Shown piece by piece: positions 15,606 through 23,966 of a stretch of 54,692 nucleotides of DNA (position 1 is the stretch's first letter; each line of letters starts with the position of its first letter). The notes beneath the pieces were generated by a model that ran no database searches, was not told where the DNA came from, and saw only the letters and a list, made by a program, of their open reading frames with translations. A program made the position numbers and the translations under genes. Source of the DNA: an uncultured Spirochaetota bacterium (lineage in GTDB: Bacteria; Spirochaetota; Spirochaetia; Treponematales; UBA12059); the NCBI GenBank assembly GCA_937873275.1, contig CALMRC010000084.1, positions 1 to 54,692 on the forward strand, in the 5' to 3' direction.

Positions 15606-17269
15606 GGGGCGGCCACCCGCTTCCGGGCCAGGAGCTCCCCGGCCACGGCCTCCAGGGAACCCCGGGCCAGGCGGCGATCCTCCTCGGATCCCGATTCCAC
15701 CGCCGCGGCCGCCCGTGTCAGGAGCTCCTCGATCTCGGTCCGGAACACGTTGTCGATCTCTTCCGAGTCGGCCAGGGCCCGGACCCGGGCGGCCAGGCGG
15801 GCGAGCTTTTCCGCGTCCCCCGCGTCGGCCCCGGAATCGGTCACCACGACGGCTTGTTCCGTGCGGGTGTCCAGGTCCACCGCCCGAACCCGCAACAGGT
15901 CGCTCTCGTCGATGGAGAACTCGACCTGGATCCTCGGCTCCCCCCGGGGCGCCTTTCGGATCCCGGGCAGGAGGAAGCGGCCGAGGGAGAGATTCTCCGC
16001 CGCGGATTCCGATTCCCCCTGGAGGATGTGGATCTCCACGGATTCCTGGGCGTCCACGACGGTCGTGAAGACCCGCTTCCTGCGGGCCGGCAGGGGCTCG
16101 TTCCGGGGGAGGAGCTCCACGAAGCGCCCACCCTCGATCTCCACGCCGTAGGTCCGGGAATTCACGTCCCGTACCGCGAACCCGCCGGCCCGGCCCGCGA
16201 GGATAGCGGCCTCCACCGCCGCGCCGACCGCGACGATCTCCTCCGGGTTGACCCGGCTCTCGGGTTCCAGGGGCAGGAGGTCCAGGACCATCCGGCGGAC
16301 CAGGGGTATCCGGCTGGACCCCCCGGACAGAACCAGGGCGCCCACGTCCCGGGGCCGCTTGCCCGCTTCCGCCAGGGCCTTCCGGACGAGGCCGAGGCTC
16401 CGTTCCACCAGGGGCCGGATCAGGTCCTCCAGGGTCTCCCGCTTGAGTCCGAAGGATGGATGGGACAACCCCTTCCCGGCGTTCAGGAAGGGGATCGTGA
16501 TGGACGCCTCGTTCCGGGAGGAGAGTTCGATCTTGGCCCGCTCGGACAGGTCCATGAGCTGCTGTGCCAGGAAGGGGTCTGCGTCGGGATCCACGCCCCA
16601 GGTCCGGCGGAAGTCCGCGGCGGCCTCCCGGTAGAGCAGGACGTCGATGTCCATGCCCCCCAGGCGGTCGTCCCCCGCGGAGGACAGCACTTCGCAGGAC
16701 CTCCCCCGGGCGGACAGGACCGTCACGTCGAAGGTCCCTCCACCGAAATCGTAGACCAGGACGAGGGTCTCCGCCTCCGCCGCCTCGGGATTCAGGAAGG
16801 CCCGGGCGACCGCGGCGGCGGTGGGCTCGTTCACGAGCCGGGGAACCTCCAGGCCCGCCCGCCGGGCGGCTTCCTTGACGGCCCGGCGCTGGGGTTCCCC
16901 GAAGCGGGCGGGAACGGAGATCACCGCCCGCTCGACCGGGAAGCCCAGGAAGGACTCGGCGTCCCGCTTGATCTTGGCCAGGATCCAGGACGCAGCCTCC
17001 TCGGGCTCGTAGGATCCTTCCCCCAGGCGCACGGGCTCCCGGGATCCCAGGCGGCGCTTGATTCCCGCCAGGGTCCGTTGGGGGGCCGCGACGGCCTGGT
17101 TCTTGGCGGACTCCCCCACCAGGATCTCCCCGGAATGGGACACCGCCACGACGGAGGGCGTGGTCCGGCTGCCCCGATCGTTCGGTATGATCTGGGGACG
17201 GCCGTCCTCGATCCAGGCGCTCAGGGAATTGGTGGTGCCGAAGTCGATTCCCAGGATCCCGCGGGTCAC
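15602..17269 (-). CDS. Hsp70-family chaperone, short non-canonical DnaK/HscC-like
   Basis: The 555-residue product has a complete actin-like ATPase domain: GIDFGTTNSLSAW near 6 (phosphate 1), VNEPTAAAVARAF near 140 (connect 1), VYDFGGGTFDVTVLS near 165 (phosphate 2) and VLSGGSSRIPLVRRM near 315 (adenosine motif). The substrate domain follows (about 365-480). The C-terminal lid is short, ending about 80 residues before a usual DnaK, without the EEVD-like acidic tail. It therefore differs from the housekeeping DnaK and is likely specialised. The start is GTG 17269, overlapping the upstream stop (GTGA), and the J/HEAT gene overlaps its own stop. Clients could be flagellar given the operon; that is inference. 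Confidence 0.9.
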   Translation of the reverse strand: MTRGILGIDFGTTNSLSAWIEDGRPQIIPNDRGSRTTPSVVAVSHSGEILVGESAKNQAVAAPQRTLAGIKRRLGSREPVRLGEGSYEPEEAASWILAKIKRDAESFLGFPVERAVISVPARFGEPQRRAVKEAARRAGLEVPRLVNEPTAAAVARAFLNPEAAEAETLVLVYDFGGGTFDVTVLSARGRSCEVLSSAGDDRLGGMDIDVLLYREAAADFRRTWGVDPDADPFLAQQLMDLSERAKIELSSRNEASITIPFLNAGKGLSHPSFGLKRETLEDLIRPLVERSLGLVRKALAEAGKRPRDVGALVLSGGSSRIPLVRRMVLDLLPLEPESRVNPEEIVAVGAAVEAAILAGRAGGFAVRDVNSRTYGVEIEGGRFVELLPRNEPLPARRKRVFTTVVDAQESVEIHILQGESESAAENLSLGRFLLPGIRKAPRGEPRIQVEFSIDESDLLRVRAVDLDTRTEQAVVVTDSGADAGDAEKLARLAARVRALADSEEIDNVFRTEIEELLTRAAAAVESGSEEDRRLARGSLEAVAGELLARKRVAAP

Positions 17270-17988
17270 GGTCCGGCCTCCCGGCCCGCCCGGCCCTTCT
17301 GCTCCTCCAGGGACACGATCAGCTCCACCTCGGCCACCGTGATACCCAGCTTGGCCGCGATGAATTCCGAGGAAATTCCCCGGCGGTTCAGGGACAGCAC
17401 CTCATCCTTCAGGGGCGGCTTGGGACGCAGGGGAGAGGACGAGAAGGTGACGAAGGGTATCGCGGGCGGCATCTCCTCGGACGCGGGAGCCGGAACGGTC
17501 CTTCCGGCGTCGGATCCGGAGGACGGCCGTTCCCGTCCGGGGGGGTAGGACGGTTCCGGGCCGGCCGGAACCGCGGAATGAGGCTCCCGGTCGAGGGCGG
17601 AAGCCGTCCGGGGGGGGCGGTCGTAGGATTCCGGTCCGGCCGCCGACGGATCGCCCTCCGATCCGGCCGGCCCGGTCCTCCGCATCCGGCCGAGACGATC
17701 GTACACGGCTTCCTCCCGGTCGCGGCGCTCCGCCTCCCGGCGAAGCACGACGGCCCGCCGGTCGGCCTCCGCTACGGCCTCCTTGAGGGACCGGACGGCG
17801 TCCTCCAGCAGGGTGATGTTCCGATCCGTCGTCTGGTTCAGCTCCCGCACGAGCTGGCCGATCTCCTCCCGGAGTCGTTCCCGGAGTCCCTCCGAGTCCA
17901 GGGCCCGGTGGATCCGTCCCCGTATGTACAGGAAGAGGACGGCAAGGCCGGCCAGGTTCACGGCGAGAAGAACGGAAAACTGCGTCAT
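17266..17988 (-). CDS. Membrane-anchored coiled-coil protein with C-terminal HTH-like segment
   Basis: The 240-residue product starts with a single transmembrane helix (about 5-23, VLLAVNLAGLAVLFLYI). A coiled coil follows near 35-95 (LREEIGQLVRELNQTTDRN), then a disordered Pro/Ser/Gly-rich linker (about 105-195). A C-terminal segment near 200-230 reads DEVLSLNRRGISSEFIAAKL and then GITVAEVELI, similar to the HTH at the end of DUF6115/DUF2802-type proteins found beside flagellar and sigma genes. The precise function is unknown. ATG 17988 lies 2 bp after the stop of the upstream gene, and its stop overlaps the Hsp70 start. Confidence 0.7.
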   Translation of the reverse strand: MTQFSVLLAVNLAGLAVLFLYIRGRIHRALDSEGLRERLREEIGQLVRELNQTTDRNITLLEDAVRSLKEAVAEADRRAVVLRREAERRDREEAVYDRLGRMRRTGPAGSEGDPSAAGPESYDRPPRTASALDREPHSAVPAGPEPSYPPGRERPSSGSDAGRTVPAPASEEMPPAIPFVTFSSSPLRPKPPLKDEVLSLNRRGISSEFIAAKLGITVAEVELIVSLEEQKGRAGREAGP

Positions 17989-17990
17989 GG

Positions 17991-18314
17991 CTATCCTTGG
18001 ATGTCGATCCGGCGGCCCAGGTCGGGATCCTTCACGACCTCCGGTTCCTCGGGTTCCCCGGAATCGCGGTCCTTCCGCTTTTCCTCGGATTCCTCCCCGG
18101 CGGGTGACTTGGATTCCCGGTCGCCGATCCGCCCGGCCCCCTCGTCCGCCTGGGGCTTCTGCACGGACCTCACCTCGTCCTCCCGCTTCTTCGCCTGGAC
18201 GGCGCTCTGGATGGACTGCTGGAGGACCGCACCGTCCTTTACGGCGGCCTGCTCCTTCCCGACCTTGTTCATCTGAAGGAACAAGGTCTGGAGGTCAATC
18301 GGCTTTATAGGCAT
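17991..18314 (-). CDS. Small charged conserved protein of the fliA operon, unknown function
   Basis: The 107-residue product is soluble. The N-terminal 50 residues (MPIKPIDLQTLFLQMNKVGK onward) are amphipathic and Gln-rich, probably helical. The C-terminal half is highly charged and rich in Glu, Asp, Lys and Arg (ESKSPAGEESEEKRKDRDSG). I recognise no domain. The start overlaps the end of fapA by 20 bp and the next gene begins 2 bp after its stop, so it is embedded in the operon. The N-terminus fits a partner of a membrane or chaperone protein, but I claim no function. Confidence 0.7.
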   Translation of the reverse strand: MPIKPIDLQTLFLQMNKVGKEQAAVKDGAVLQQSIQSAVQAKKREDEVRSVQKPQADEGAGRIGDRESKSPAGEESEEKRKDRDSGEPEEPEVVKDPDLGRRIDIQG

Positions 18315-20280
18315 CCGGCCCCCTGCGGATCGTGTCGTCGTCCACTTCCTCGTACCGCGTTTTCTTGATCAACATGTTTTCGAGGTAGAACGTGATCCCC
18401 TTCTGGTCGTTCTTGAGCTCCTCCACCACGTCCTTGATGATGATCCGGACTCCCGGATGGGCCTTTCCGGAAACGCTCACCTTGCCCCGGGTCTTCAGGT
18501 TGGAAAGGTAGGTCTGGATGGATTCGATCTCCTTGGAAAGCCCCGCCGCCTCCTCCGCGGCTTCCGCCCGCTTAGCCATGCTTTCCTGGAGGACGGCCTC
18601 CTTCTCGTCCGGCAGGGTCTTCCTCTGCTTTTTCAGGACCTGGAGGGTGGAGATGTTCTTGTCCATCTCCTCCAATTGGTGCCGGAGATGGGAGAGCTGC
18701 TGATTGAGCTGGTCCATCCGTTCCTTGCTCTTGGGATCGTAGCCGACCTCGCAGACCGTCTCCGTCCCGCCCACCGGCGACCCCAGGGTCTTGGTGTTGA
18801 TCTCCTCGCAGGCCCGGAAATGGCCTCCCACGATGGCCGCGCGCTTTCCCTGGCAGATGATCTTCTTGTTGGCGGTCACGTCGGAGTTCACGATCCCGTC
18901 GGAAACGATGACGGACTCCCCGGCTTCGACCTTCGCGTTCTCGATGAACTTGGCCCAGATGTTCTTGCCCGCCTGGATGGAGCCGCCGGACTTCCCCGTG
19001 ATGCCCTGGTGGACGATGATGTCCCCTTCCGCCACCAGCTCGCTCTTCCCGACGTTCCCGTGCACCTCTATGTTGCCCGAGGCCTTCACGACGAAGCCGT
19101 CCTCCACGTTTCCCAGCACCAGGACGGTTCCCAGGAACATGACGTTCCCGGACTTCAGGTTCACGTCCCCCTGCACCGTGAAGACTTCCTCGACGTTGAT
19201 CTTCCCCCCGATATAGGTCACCTGCCCGTTGATCTCCGCAAGGACCGTCACCCCGTCCTCCGACACCCGCACGTTCTTGCCCAGGGGCAGGGGGATGTCT
19301 TTTCCGTTCCGGGCGGGAAGGATCTTTCCCGTCACGGTCCTTCCCGGCACGGCGTTCTCCGCGGGAACCTTGCGGGCCAGGGGCTGACCCGCGACCACGT
19401 TCTGGATCAGGCCCAGTTCCTTGAAGTTCACCCGGCCGTCCGCGGTCTCCTTGAGGTGGATCTCGGTCCTGTCCATGCTGAAGTTGAACTGCATGAAGGC
19501 GTCCCGCCCGTTCTGGGGCCGAGACCCTTCGGCCACCAACACGGGTTCGCGGTACCGGGGACGGTCCTCCAGCTCCTGCAGGACCTCTTCCTTGATGCCG
19601 AAGACCACCTTGTTGTTGCGAAGGAAGGCCAGGATCGAATCGGCCGAAAGATCGCAGCCCCCGGGACCGGGGGCCGTGAGCATCACGTAGGCCTTCATGT
19701 CCTGGTCGCCCACGTCCACGGTCATCAGGGCGTCGTTGGCGGGATTGAACACGAAGGTTCCCACGGGCACGTATTCCCCGGAAGCGAGGCGCACGACCTC
19801 CCGGACCAGGGCCTCGTCGATGTCGTGGACGGCGCGCTCGTGTAGCCGTTCGAAGGCGGCCTTCTCGGCCGCGCGCCGTCCCCGGCCCACCGGGGCGGTA
19901 ACCTTCAGGAGGGCTCCGTCCGAGGAGAGGCGCACGAAAACGGCCCCGTCCCGGTCCTTGGGTTCCTGGTCGGCCCCGAAATCCTCGGAAAGGATGCCCT
20001 CCCCGAAGGAGGTCTCCACCGCGGCCACTTCCTTCTTCGCGGAGGTCCTGTACGCACGGATCTTCCAGGGTTTCCTCCCCAGCCCGAGGGTACCGGGAAC
20101 ACCCTTCTCGACCACCTCGAAATCCAGGGACGCGACGGCGCAGTCCAGCTGGACCGCGGCGTTCCGCAGGGCCTCCTCCAGGGACGTTCCCTCCGCCGCG
20201 ACGGAGGTCTTCTCCCGGTCCTCGTCCAGGTAACGACGCATGAGCTCCTGGATCTGCGGAAGCCCGATCGTACCCGGCAT
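18295..20280 (-). CDS. fapA: FapA family protein (DUF342, flagellar assembly protein A)
   Basis: The 661-residue product matches FapA/DUF342 proteins, polymer-like beta-solenoid proteins often encoded beside flagellar sigma factors. The N-terminal 250 residues are a mixed domain with the family helix (MRRYLDEDREKT) and a Jag-N-like part. A long parallel beta-helix follows (about 270-480), visible as regular repeats such as GNVEDGFVVKASGNIEVHGN and KSGGSIQAGKNIWAKFIENA. A coiled coil (about 510-580; LNQQLSHLRHQLEEMDKN) precedes a C-terminal domain. ATG 20280 starts 2 bp after the fliA stop. Homologues affect motility or polar localisation, but the mechanism is not settled. Confidence 0.88.
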   Translation of the reverse strand: MPGTIGLPQIQELMRRYLDEDREKTSVAAEGTSLEEALRNAAVQLDCAVASLDFEVVEKGVPGTLGLGRKPWKIRAYRTSAKKEVAAVETSFGEGILSEDFGADQEPKDRDGAVFVRLSSDGALLKVTAPVGRGRRAAEKAAFERLHERAVHDIDEALVREVVRLASGEYVPVGTFVFNPANDALMTVDVGDQDMKAYVMLTAPGPGGCDLSADSILAFLRNNKVVFGIKEEVLQELEDRPRYREPVLVAEGSRPQNGRDAFMQFNFSMDRTEIHLKETADGRVNFKELGLIQNVVAGQPLARKVPAENAVPGRTVTGKILPARNGKDIPLPLGKNVRVSEDGVTVLAEINGQVTYIGGKINVEEVFTVQGDVNLKSGNVMFLGTVLVLGNVEDGFVVKASGNIEVHGNVGKSELVAEGDIIVHQGITGKSGGSIQAGKNIWAKFIENAKVEAGESVIVSDGIVNSDVTANKKIICQGKRAAIVGGHFRACEEINTKTLGSPVGGTETVCEVGYDPKSKERMDQLNQQLSHLRHQLEEMDKNISTLQVLKKQRKTLPDEKEAVLQESMAKRAEAAEEAAGLSKEIESIQTYLSNLKTRGKVSVSGKAHPGVRIIIKDVVEELKNDQKGITFYLENMLIKKTRYEEVDDDTIRRGPDAYKAD

Positions 20281-20282
20281 GG

Positions 20283-21071
20283 CTATACGATCCCCTTGCG
20301 GATATTCGTGAGCTTGGCCCGCAGCCGAAGTATGGCCTTGGTATGGAGCTGGCTGACCCGGGATTCCGTCACCTCGAGCACCTGGCCGATCTCCTTGAGG
20401 GTGAGCTCCTCGTAATAGTACAGGACCAGGACCTTCTTTTCCTTATCGGGCAATTCCTGGATGGCCTGGACGATGACCCGGCGGATTTCCTCCCGCTCGA
20501 TCATGGTGTCCGGATTGAGGCTTCCCGGGCTCTCGATGCTGTCCCCGATGGAGATCTTGTCCGCGTCGTCCCCGGAATACCAGACGTCGTTCAGGGACAA
20601 CACGGCGGTCCCGGAGATCTTGAGCATCGTCTTGGCCAGCTCGTCCTCCGTGACCCCCAGGGCCTGGGCGATTTCCACGTCCGCGGCGGGGCGGCCCAGT
20701 TTGGATTCGAGTTGCTGGATCGCCTCCTCCAATTCTTTGGTCTTCTGGCGGACCGACCGGGGAACCCAGTCGATGGAACGGAGCTCGTCGAAGATGGCCC
20801 CCCGAATCCGGGTGACCGCATAGGTCTTGAATTTGACGTTCTTTTCGGGATCGAACTTGTCGATGGCGTCGATGAGGCCGAATACGCCGAATCCGACCAG
20901 GTCCTCGAACTCCACGGAATGGGGCATGGAGGACGCGACCTTGCCGGCCACGTACTTCACGAGGGGAGCGTACTGCTTGATGAAGGCCTCCCGTATGGCG
21001 GGATCCCGTCTCCGCTTGTACTCCACCCAGAGTTCCTCTTCCGTCGTATGTTCCAACAAAGGATTATTCAT
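20283..21071 (-). CDS. fliA: RNA polymerase sigma-28 factor (FliA/WhiG/SigD)
   Basis: This sigma factor directs RNA polymerase to late flagellar and chemotaxis promoters. The 262-residue product has region 2 (FEDLVGFGVFGLIDAIDKF near 55, then VKFKTYAVTRIRGAIFDELR), region 3 (RKTKELEEAIQQLE-like, near 110-150) and region 4 with its HTH LKEIGQVLEVTESRVSQ near 225. ATG 21071 is 6 bp after the stop of the two-helix membrane gene. No anti-sigma FlgM is recognisable here. Its own operon appears to be driven by a sigma-70 promoter (21793-21822), and candidate sigma-28 sites occur in the flagellar block. Confidence 0.95.
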   Translation of the reverse strand: MNNPLLEHTTEEELWVEYKRRRDPAIREAFIKQYAPLVKYVAGKVASSMPHSVEFEDLVGFGVFGLIDAIDKFDPEKNVKFKTYAVTRIRGAIFDELRSIDWVPRSVRQKTKELEEAIQQLESKLGRPAADVEIAQALGVTEDELAKTMLKISGTAVLSLNDVWYSGDDADKISIGDSIESPGSLNPDTMIEREEIRRVIVQAIQELPDKEKKVLVLYYYEELTLKEIGQVLEVTESRVSQLHTKAILRLRAKLTNIRKGIV

Positions 21072-21077
21072 CTCCGC

Positions 21078-21728
21078 TTACCCTTTCTGATCCCGTTTCA
21101 GCAGCGTCCGGACGGCCTGGGCCATGGCCACGGCATCCACCCCGTCCCGGGACGCCCCGGTCGTCGAGATGGGATCCCGGGCGGGCGCCTCGCCCGCGTC
21201 GATATCCTCGTGGGCGGCGGCGGAGAACACGTCCGACAGCCCGTCCAGGTCCGGAAGCACGTCCAGGTCGTCGAAGGAAGCGGGCGGCCGGGCGGAGCCG
21301 GAGGCGGGGACCGGGTCCGACCCCTCCTCGGGGACGAGGGAATCCGTGCCGATTTCCTCGGCATCCCGCTCCAGTTCCCGCAACTCCTCCTCCCCGGCGG
21401 TGCCGGGAAAGGAGGCTTCCGGCAGGGGCTCCACCTCTTCGGCGGCCTCCTCGTCGCCGGGCAGAACGATGTTCAGTCGATGGGCCGATTCCGGCGGCAC
21501 GGAGCCGGGGGAATCCGTTTCCGGGGCGGCGGTCTCGCCGTACAGCTCGGGAAGGAAGGTGCGGGCGAGGAAGGACGCGCCGGCACCGAGGGCCGCGAAT
21601 GCGGCTCCGGACAGGACGGCCCGCAGGAGCAGGGCCCCGAAGGCCACCTGGCTCACGACCCCCGTCAGGGCGGATACCAGGAAGGCGGCCGCGGCGGCGA
21701 TCGATACGATCCGGATATCGGAACTCAC
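21078..21728 (-). CDS. Membrane protein with two N-terminal helices and an acidic tail, unknown function
   Basis: The 216-residue product starts with two close transmembrane helices (about 6-28, IVSIAAAAAFLVSALTGVV, and 33-52, LLLRAVLSGAAFAALGAG). They form a hairpin with both ends probably cytoplasmic. The rest (60-200) is soluble and very acidic, with many Glu/Asp and Pro and little predicted structure. It ends in a more ordered helix near 190-215 (VDAVAMAQAVRTLLKRDQKG). The start is GTG 21728 with GGAGGGG upstream. It is the first gene of the fliA operon and ends 6 bp before fliA, so a regulatory link to the sigma factor is possible but unproven. Confidence 0.7.
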   Translation of the reverse strand: MSSDIRIVSIAAAAAFLVSALTGVVSQVAFGALLLRAVLSGAAFAALGAGASFLARTFLPELYGETAAPETDSPGSVPPESAHRLNIVLPGDEEAAEEVEPLPEASFPGTAGEEELRELERDAEEIGTDSLVPEEGSDPVPASGSARPPASFDDLDVLPDLDGLSDVFSAAAHEDIDAGEAPARDPISTTGASRDGVDAVAMAQAVRTLLKRDQKG

Positions 21729-21792
21729 CCCTGGCGCCCCTCCCCGTGCAGGGTTCCGTCACCCTGTCCGCGATCCTCGGATACCTCGTTCC

Positions 21793-21822
21793 ATCTTAGG
21801 ACAATGCCGAAGCCGGAGTCAA
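21793..21822 (-). promoter_or_regulatory. Sigma-70 promoter of the fliA-fapA-hsp70 operon
   Basis: On the minus strand TTGACT (21817-21822), an 18-bp spacer and TAAGAT (21793-21798) give the best sigma-70 match seen in the window. Transcription would start near 21786, leaving a leader of about 57 nt that contains a small hairpin (CAGGGT/ACCCTG, about 21749-21766). It lies just 39 bp after the flhG stop, separating the fliA operon from the flagellar block. Confidence 0.7.
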
Positions 21823-21861
21823 GCCGAAGCACTTTCACGTCCCCTCCCCGGATCGGCACGC

Positions 21862-22746
21862 TCACTCCCTCCCGAAGAGCTTGCGGATGAAGCGTCCGAT
21901 GCCCTTGTCGTCGGGGAATTCCGTCTTCTCGATCCGGCTCACCAGGTGGTGGACCGAGATGGCGGCCTTGGATTTGGGATCGGACAGGATGAACGGCTTC
22001 TGGCGGATCACCGAGGAGGGGACGATCGGATCCTCGTAGATGCAGCCTAGGTACTCCACCTTGAGGTTCAGGAACTGCCCCGAGATGTTGATGATCCGCT
22101 CCGCGACCTTCTTCCCTTCCAGGACGCTCTTCACCCGATTGACCACGAGCTTGAGGCCGATGTTCAGGTTCTCCACCTCCGTGGCTATGATCTTGATGAT
22201 GCCATAGGCGTCCGTAATGGCCGTGGGCTCCGGGGTGGTGATGATGATGGCGTCATCCGCGGCGGCGACGAAGGACAGGACGTTGCTGGAGACCCCCGCG
22301 CTCGTGTCGATGATGATGATGTCCGCACCGGCCAGGGAATAGAGCTCGCTGATGAAGCTCTGCCGCTCCTCCTCCGTAAGATTGGCGATCTTCGAGAACC
22401 CGGAAGCCCCGGCCACGATCTGGATCCCGTACTCCGTGTCCAGGATGATCTCCTTCATGGTCTTCTGCTTCCGGATCACGTGGTAGAGGTTGTATTTGGG
22501 GATCATGTTGAGCATGATGTTCACGTTGGCCAGCCCCAGGTCCGCGTCCAGGACGATGACCCGCTTGCCCTGCTGGGCGTAGGCCAGGGCCAGGTTCACG
22601 GAGAGGTTGGTCTTGCCCACGCCTCCCTTGCCGCTGGTCACCGTGATCACCCGGGTCCGCTTCTGGGAGGAGGCGCCCTGGGGCGTCGAGGGAGCCGTAG
22701 CCCCCGTCTGCATGAGCTCCCGGAGTTTCTGTGCCTGGTCTTCCAT
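21862..22746 (-). CDS. flhG: MinD/ParA-like ATPase FlhG (YlxH)
   Basis: FlhG is a MinD-like ATPase that works with FlhF to set flagellar number and position. The 294-residue product has the deviant Walker A SGKGGVGKTNLSVNLAL near 38, VLDADLGLANVNIML near 66 (switch I and Walker A-prime), IIIDTSAGVS near 142 (switch II) and TTPEPTAITDAYGI near 172. The C-terminus ends in RIEKTEFPDDKGIGRFIRKL and then FGRE, probably an amphipathic membrane-targeting helix. The short N-terminal extension EDQAQKLRELMQ resembles the FlhF-activating DQAxxLR motif. ATG 22746 overlaps the flhF stop by one base. It is the last gene of the flagellar block. Confidence 0.95.
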   Translation of the reverse strand: MEDQAQKLRELMQTGATAPSTPQGASSQKRTRVITVTSGKGGVGKTNLSVNLALAYAQQGKRVIVLDADLGLANVNIMLNMIPKYNLYHVIRKQKTMKEIILDTEYGIQIVAGASGFSKIANLTEEERQSFISELYSLAGADIIIIDTSAGVSSNVLSFVAAADDAIIITTPEPTAITDAYGIIKIIATEVENLNIGLKLVVNRVKSVLEGKKVAERIINISGQFLNLKVEYLGCIYEDPIVPSSVIRQKPFILSDPKSKAAISVHHLVSRIEKTEFPDDKGIGRFIRKLFGRE

Positions 22747-23936
22747 CAACGCCTCCCCTCCGCGCGGGTCTCCCGGCGGGATGCGAATTTCTCCTCGATA
22801 CGGTCCCGGTCCAGCTTGAATCCCTCGAGCCCCAGGAGGAAGCGGGGAACCGTGGCCGGCTGGATGTCCTGGGGTACCTTCTGGCCGTCGGTCAGGTAGG
22901 AAACGGGCTTGCGCTTCTGGGACAGGACGGAGATCACGTTGCCCAGCCGGTTCGTCTCGTCCAGTTTCGTGACCACCACGGCGCGGTAATCGAAGGGCTC
23001 GAACTGGCGCAGGATCTCCTCCATGTCCGTCGCCTTGGTCGTGGCGGCCATCGCCAGGTGGACCTCCGCCCGGGAACCGCATGCGTCCAGGATCTGCTTC
23101 ATCTCCGCCAGCTTCACCGCCTCCCGGGGGCTCTTGCCGATGGTGTCGACCAGGACCAGGTCCACGTCCCGGTACAGGGCGATCGTCTTGGCCAGGTCCT
23201 CCGAGGTCTCCACGCAGGAGGTGGGCACCCCCATGATGTCGCCGTAGGTCTCGATCTGCTGCTTGGCGCCGATCCGGTAGCTGTCGATGGTGATCATCCG
23301 CACGTCCCGGGGCGGCAACCCGCCGATCCCGATCTTGTGGATGGCCGCGAGCTTGGCGATCGTGGTGGTCTTGCCGACGCCGGTGGGACCCACCAGGACG
23401 AATACCCGGGGTCCGGGCGCCGCGGGGCCCGGGACGACGGAGACGTCCTGGCCGATCCAGTCGAGCACGGCGTCCTGGAGGCTGTCCCAGTCCTCCAGGG
23501 CGTCCAGGGTGAACTCCGACCGGATCCGGTCCAGGATCCCCCGGCGGTAGGGTTCCGTGAACTCGTTCAGGACCAGGATGTCGTCCAGGACCTTCAGGTT
23601 GGGGTGGTCGGGCTCCGACTCCGGCGGGCGGTAGGTCTCCACGGTCCGCTTCAGCTCCCGAACCTCCGAGAGCACCTCCTGGAGGGTACGGTCCTGGATG
23701 GACGCGAGGAGGCGCCGCTTTTCCTCCTCCAGGTCGAGCTTGCGGTTGGCCGTCTCCTTGGCCGCCTCCTGGCGGATGTATCCCGTTAGCTCCACGCCCT
23801 CCCGGGCGAAGAGCCCCAGGACGCCCCCGGTGCGGACGATGCGCTGGGTGAGAATCTGAGCGGCGTCCCCGTACTTCGCCCGGACCCGTTCGATGGCTTC
23901 CCGGTGGGTCGCCCCCTGTTCGGTAAAGTATTCCAT
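22746..23936 (-). CDS. flhF: Flagellar SRP-type GTPase FlhF
   Basis: FlhF is an SRP-family GTPase that fixes the site of flagellar assembly, which in spirochaetes is subpolar. The 396-residue product has an N-terminal B domain (about 1-110), then the NG GTPase: G1 [17 protein letters not shown] near 175, G2/SRP insertion ITIDSYRIGAKQQ, G3 LVDTIGKSPR, and G4 VVTKLDET followed by GLGN-like closing residues. I prefer ATG 23936 because the protein then begins MEYFTEQGATHREAI as in other spirochaetes, with GGAAGGG 9 bp upstream. ATG 23954 would add six residues. It lies 30 bp after flhA and overlaps flhG. Confidence 0.94.
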   Translation of the reverse strand: MEYFTEQGATHREAIERVRAKYGDAAQILTQRIVRTGGVLGLFAREGVELTGYIRQEAAKETANRKLDLEEEKRRLLASIQDRTLQEVLSEVRELKRTVETYRPPESEPDHPNLKVLDDILVLNEFTEPYRRGILDRIRSEFTLDALEDWDSLQDAVLDWIGQDVSVVPGPAAPGPRVFVLVGPTGVGKTTTIAKLAAIHKIGIGGLPPRDVRMITIDSYRIGAKQQIETYGDIMGVPTSCVETSEDLAKTIALYRDVDLVLVDTIGKSPREAVKLAEMKQILDACGSRAEVHLAMAATTKATDMEEILRQFEPFDYRAVVVTKLDETNRLGNVISVLSQKRKPVSYLTDGQKVPQDIQPATVPRFLLGLEGFKLDRDRIEEKFASRRETRAEGRR

Positions 23937-23966
23937 CCCTTCGTTCCCTTCCATTTCCGGCTCCGC

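Noticed and set aside
18457-19845. Plus-strand open frame opposite fapA
   Set aside because: Antisense of a well-supported gene, with no start signal or recognisable domain.
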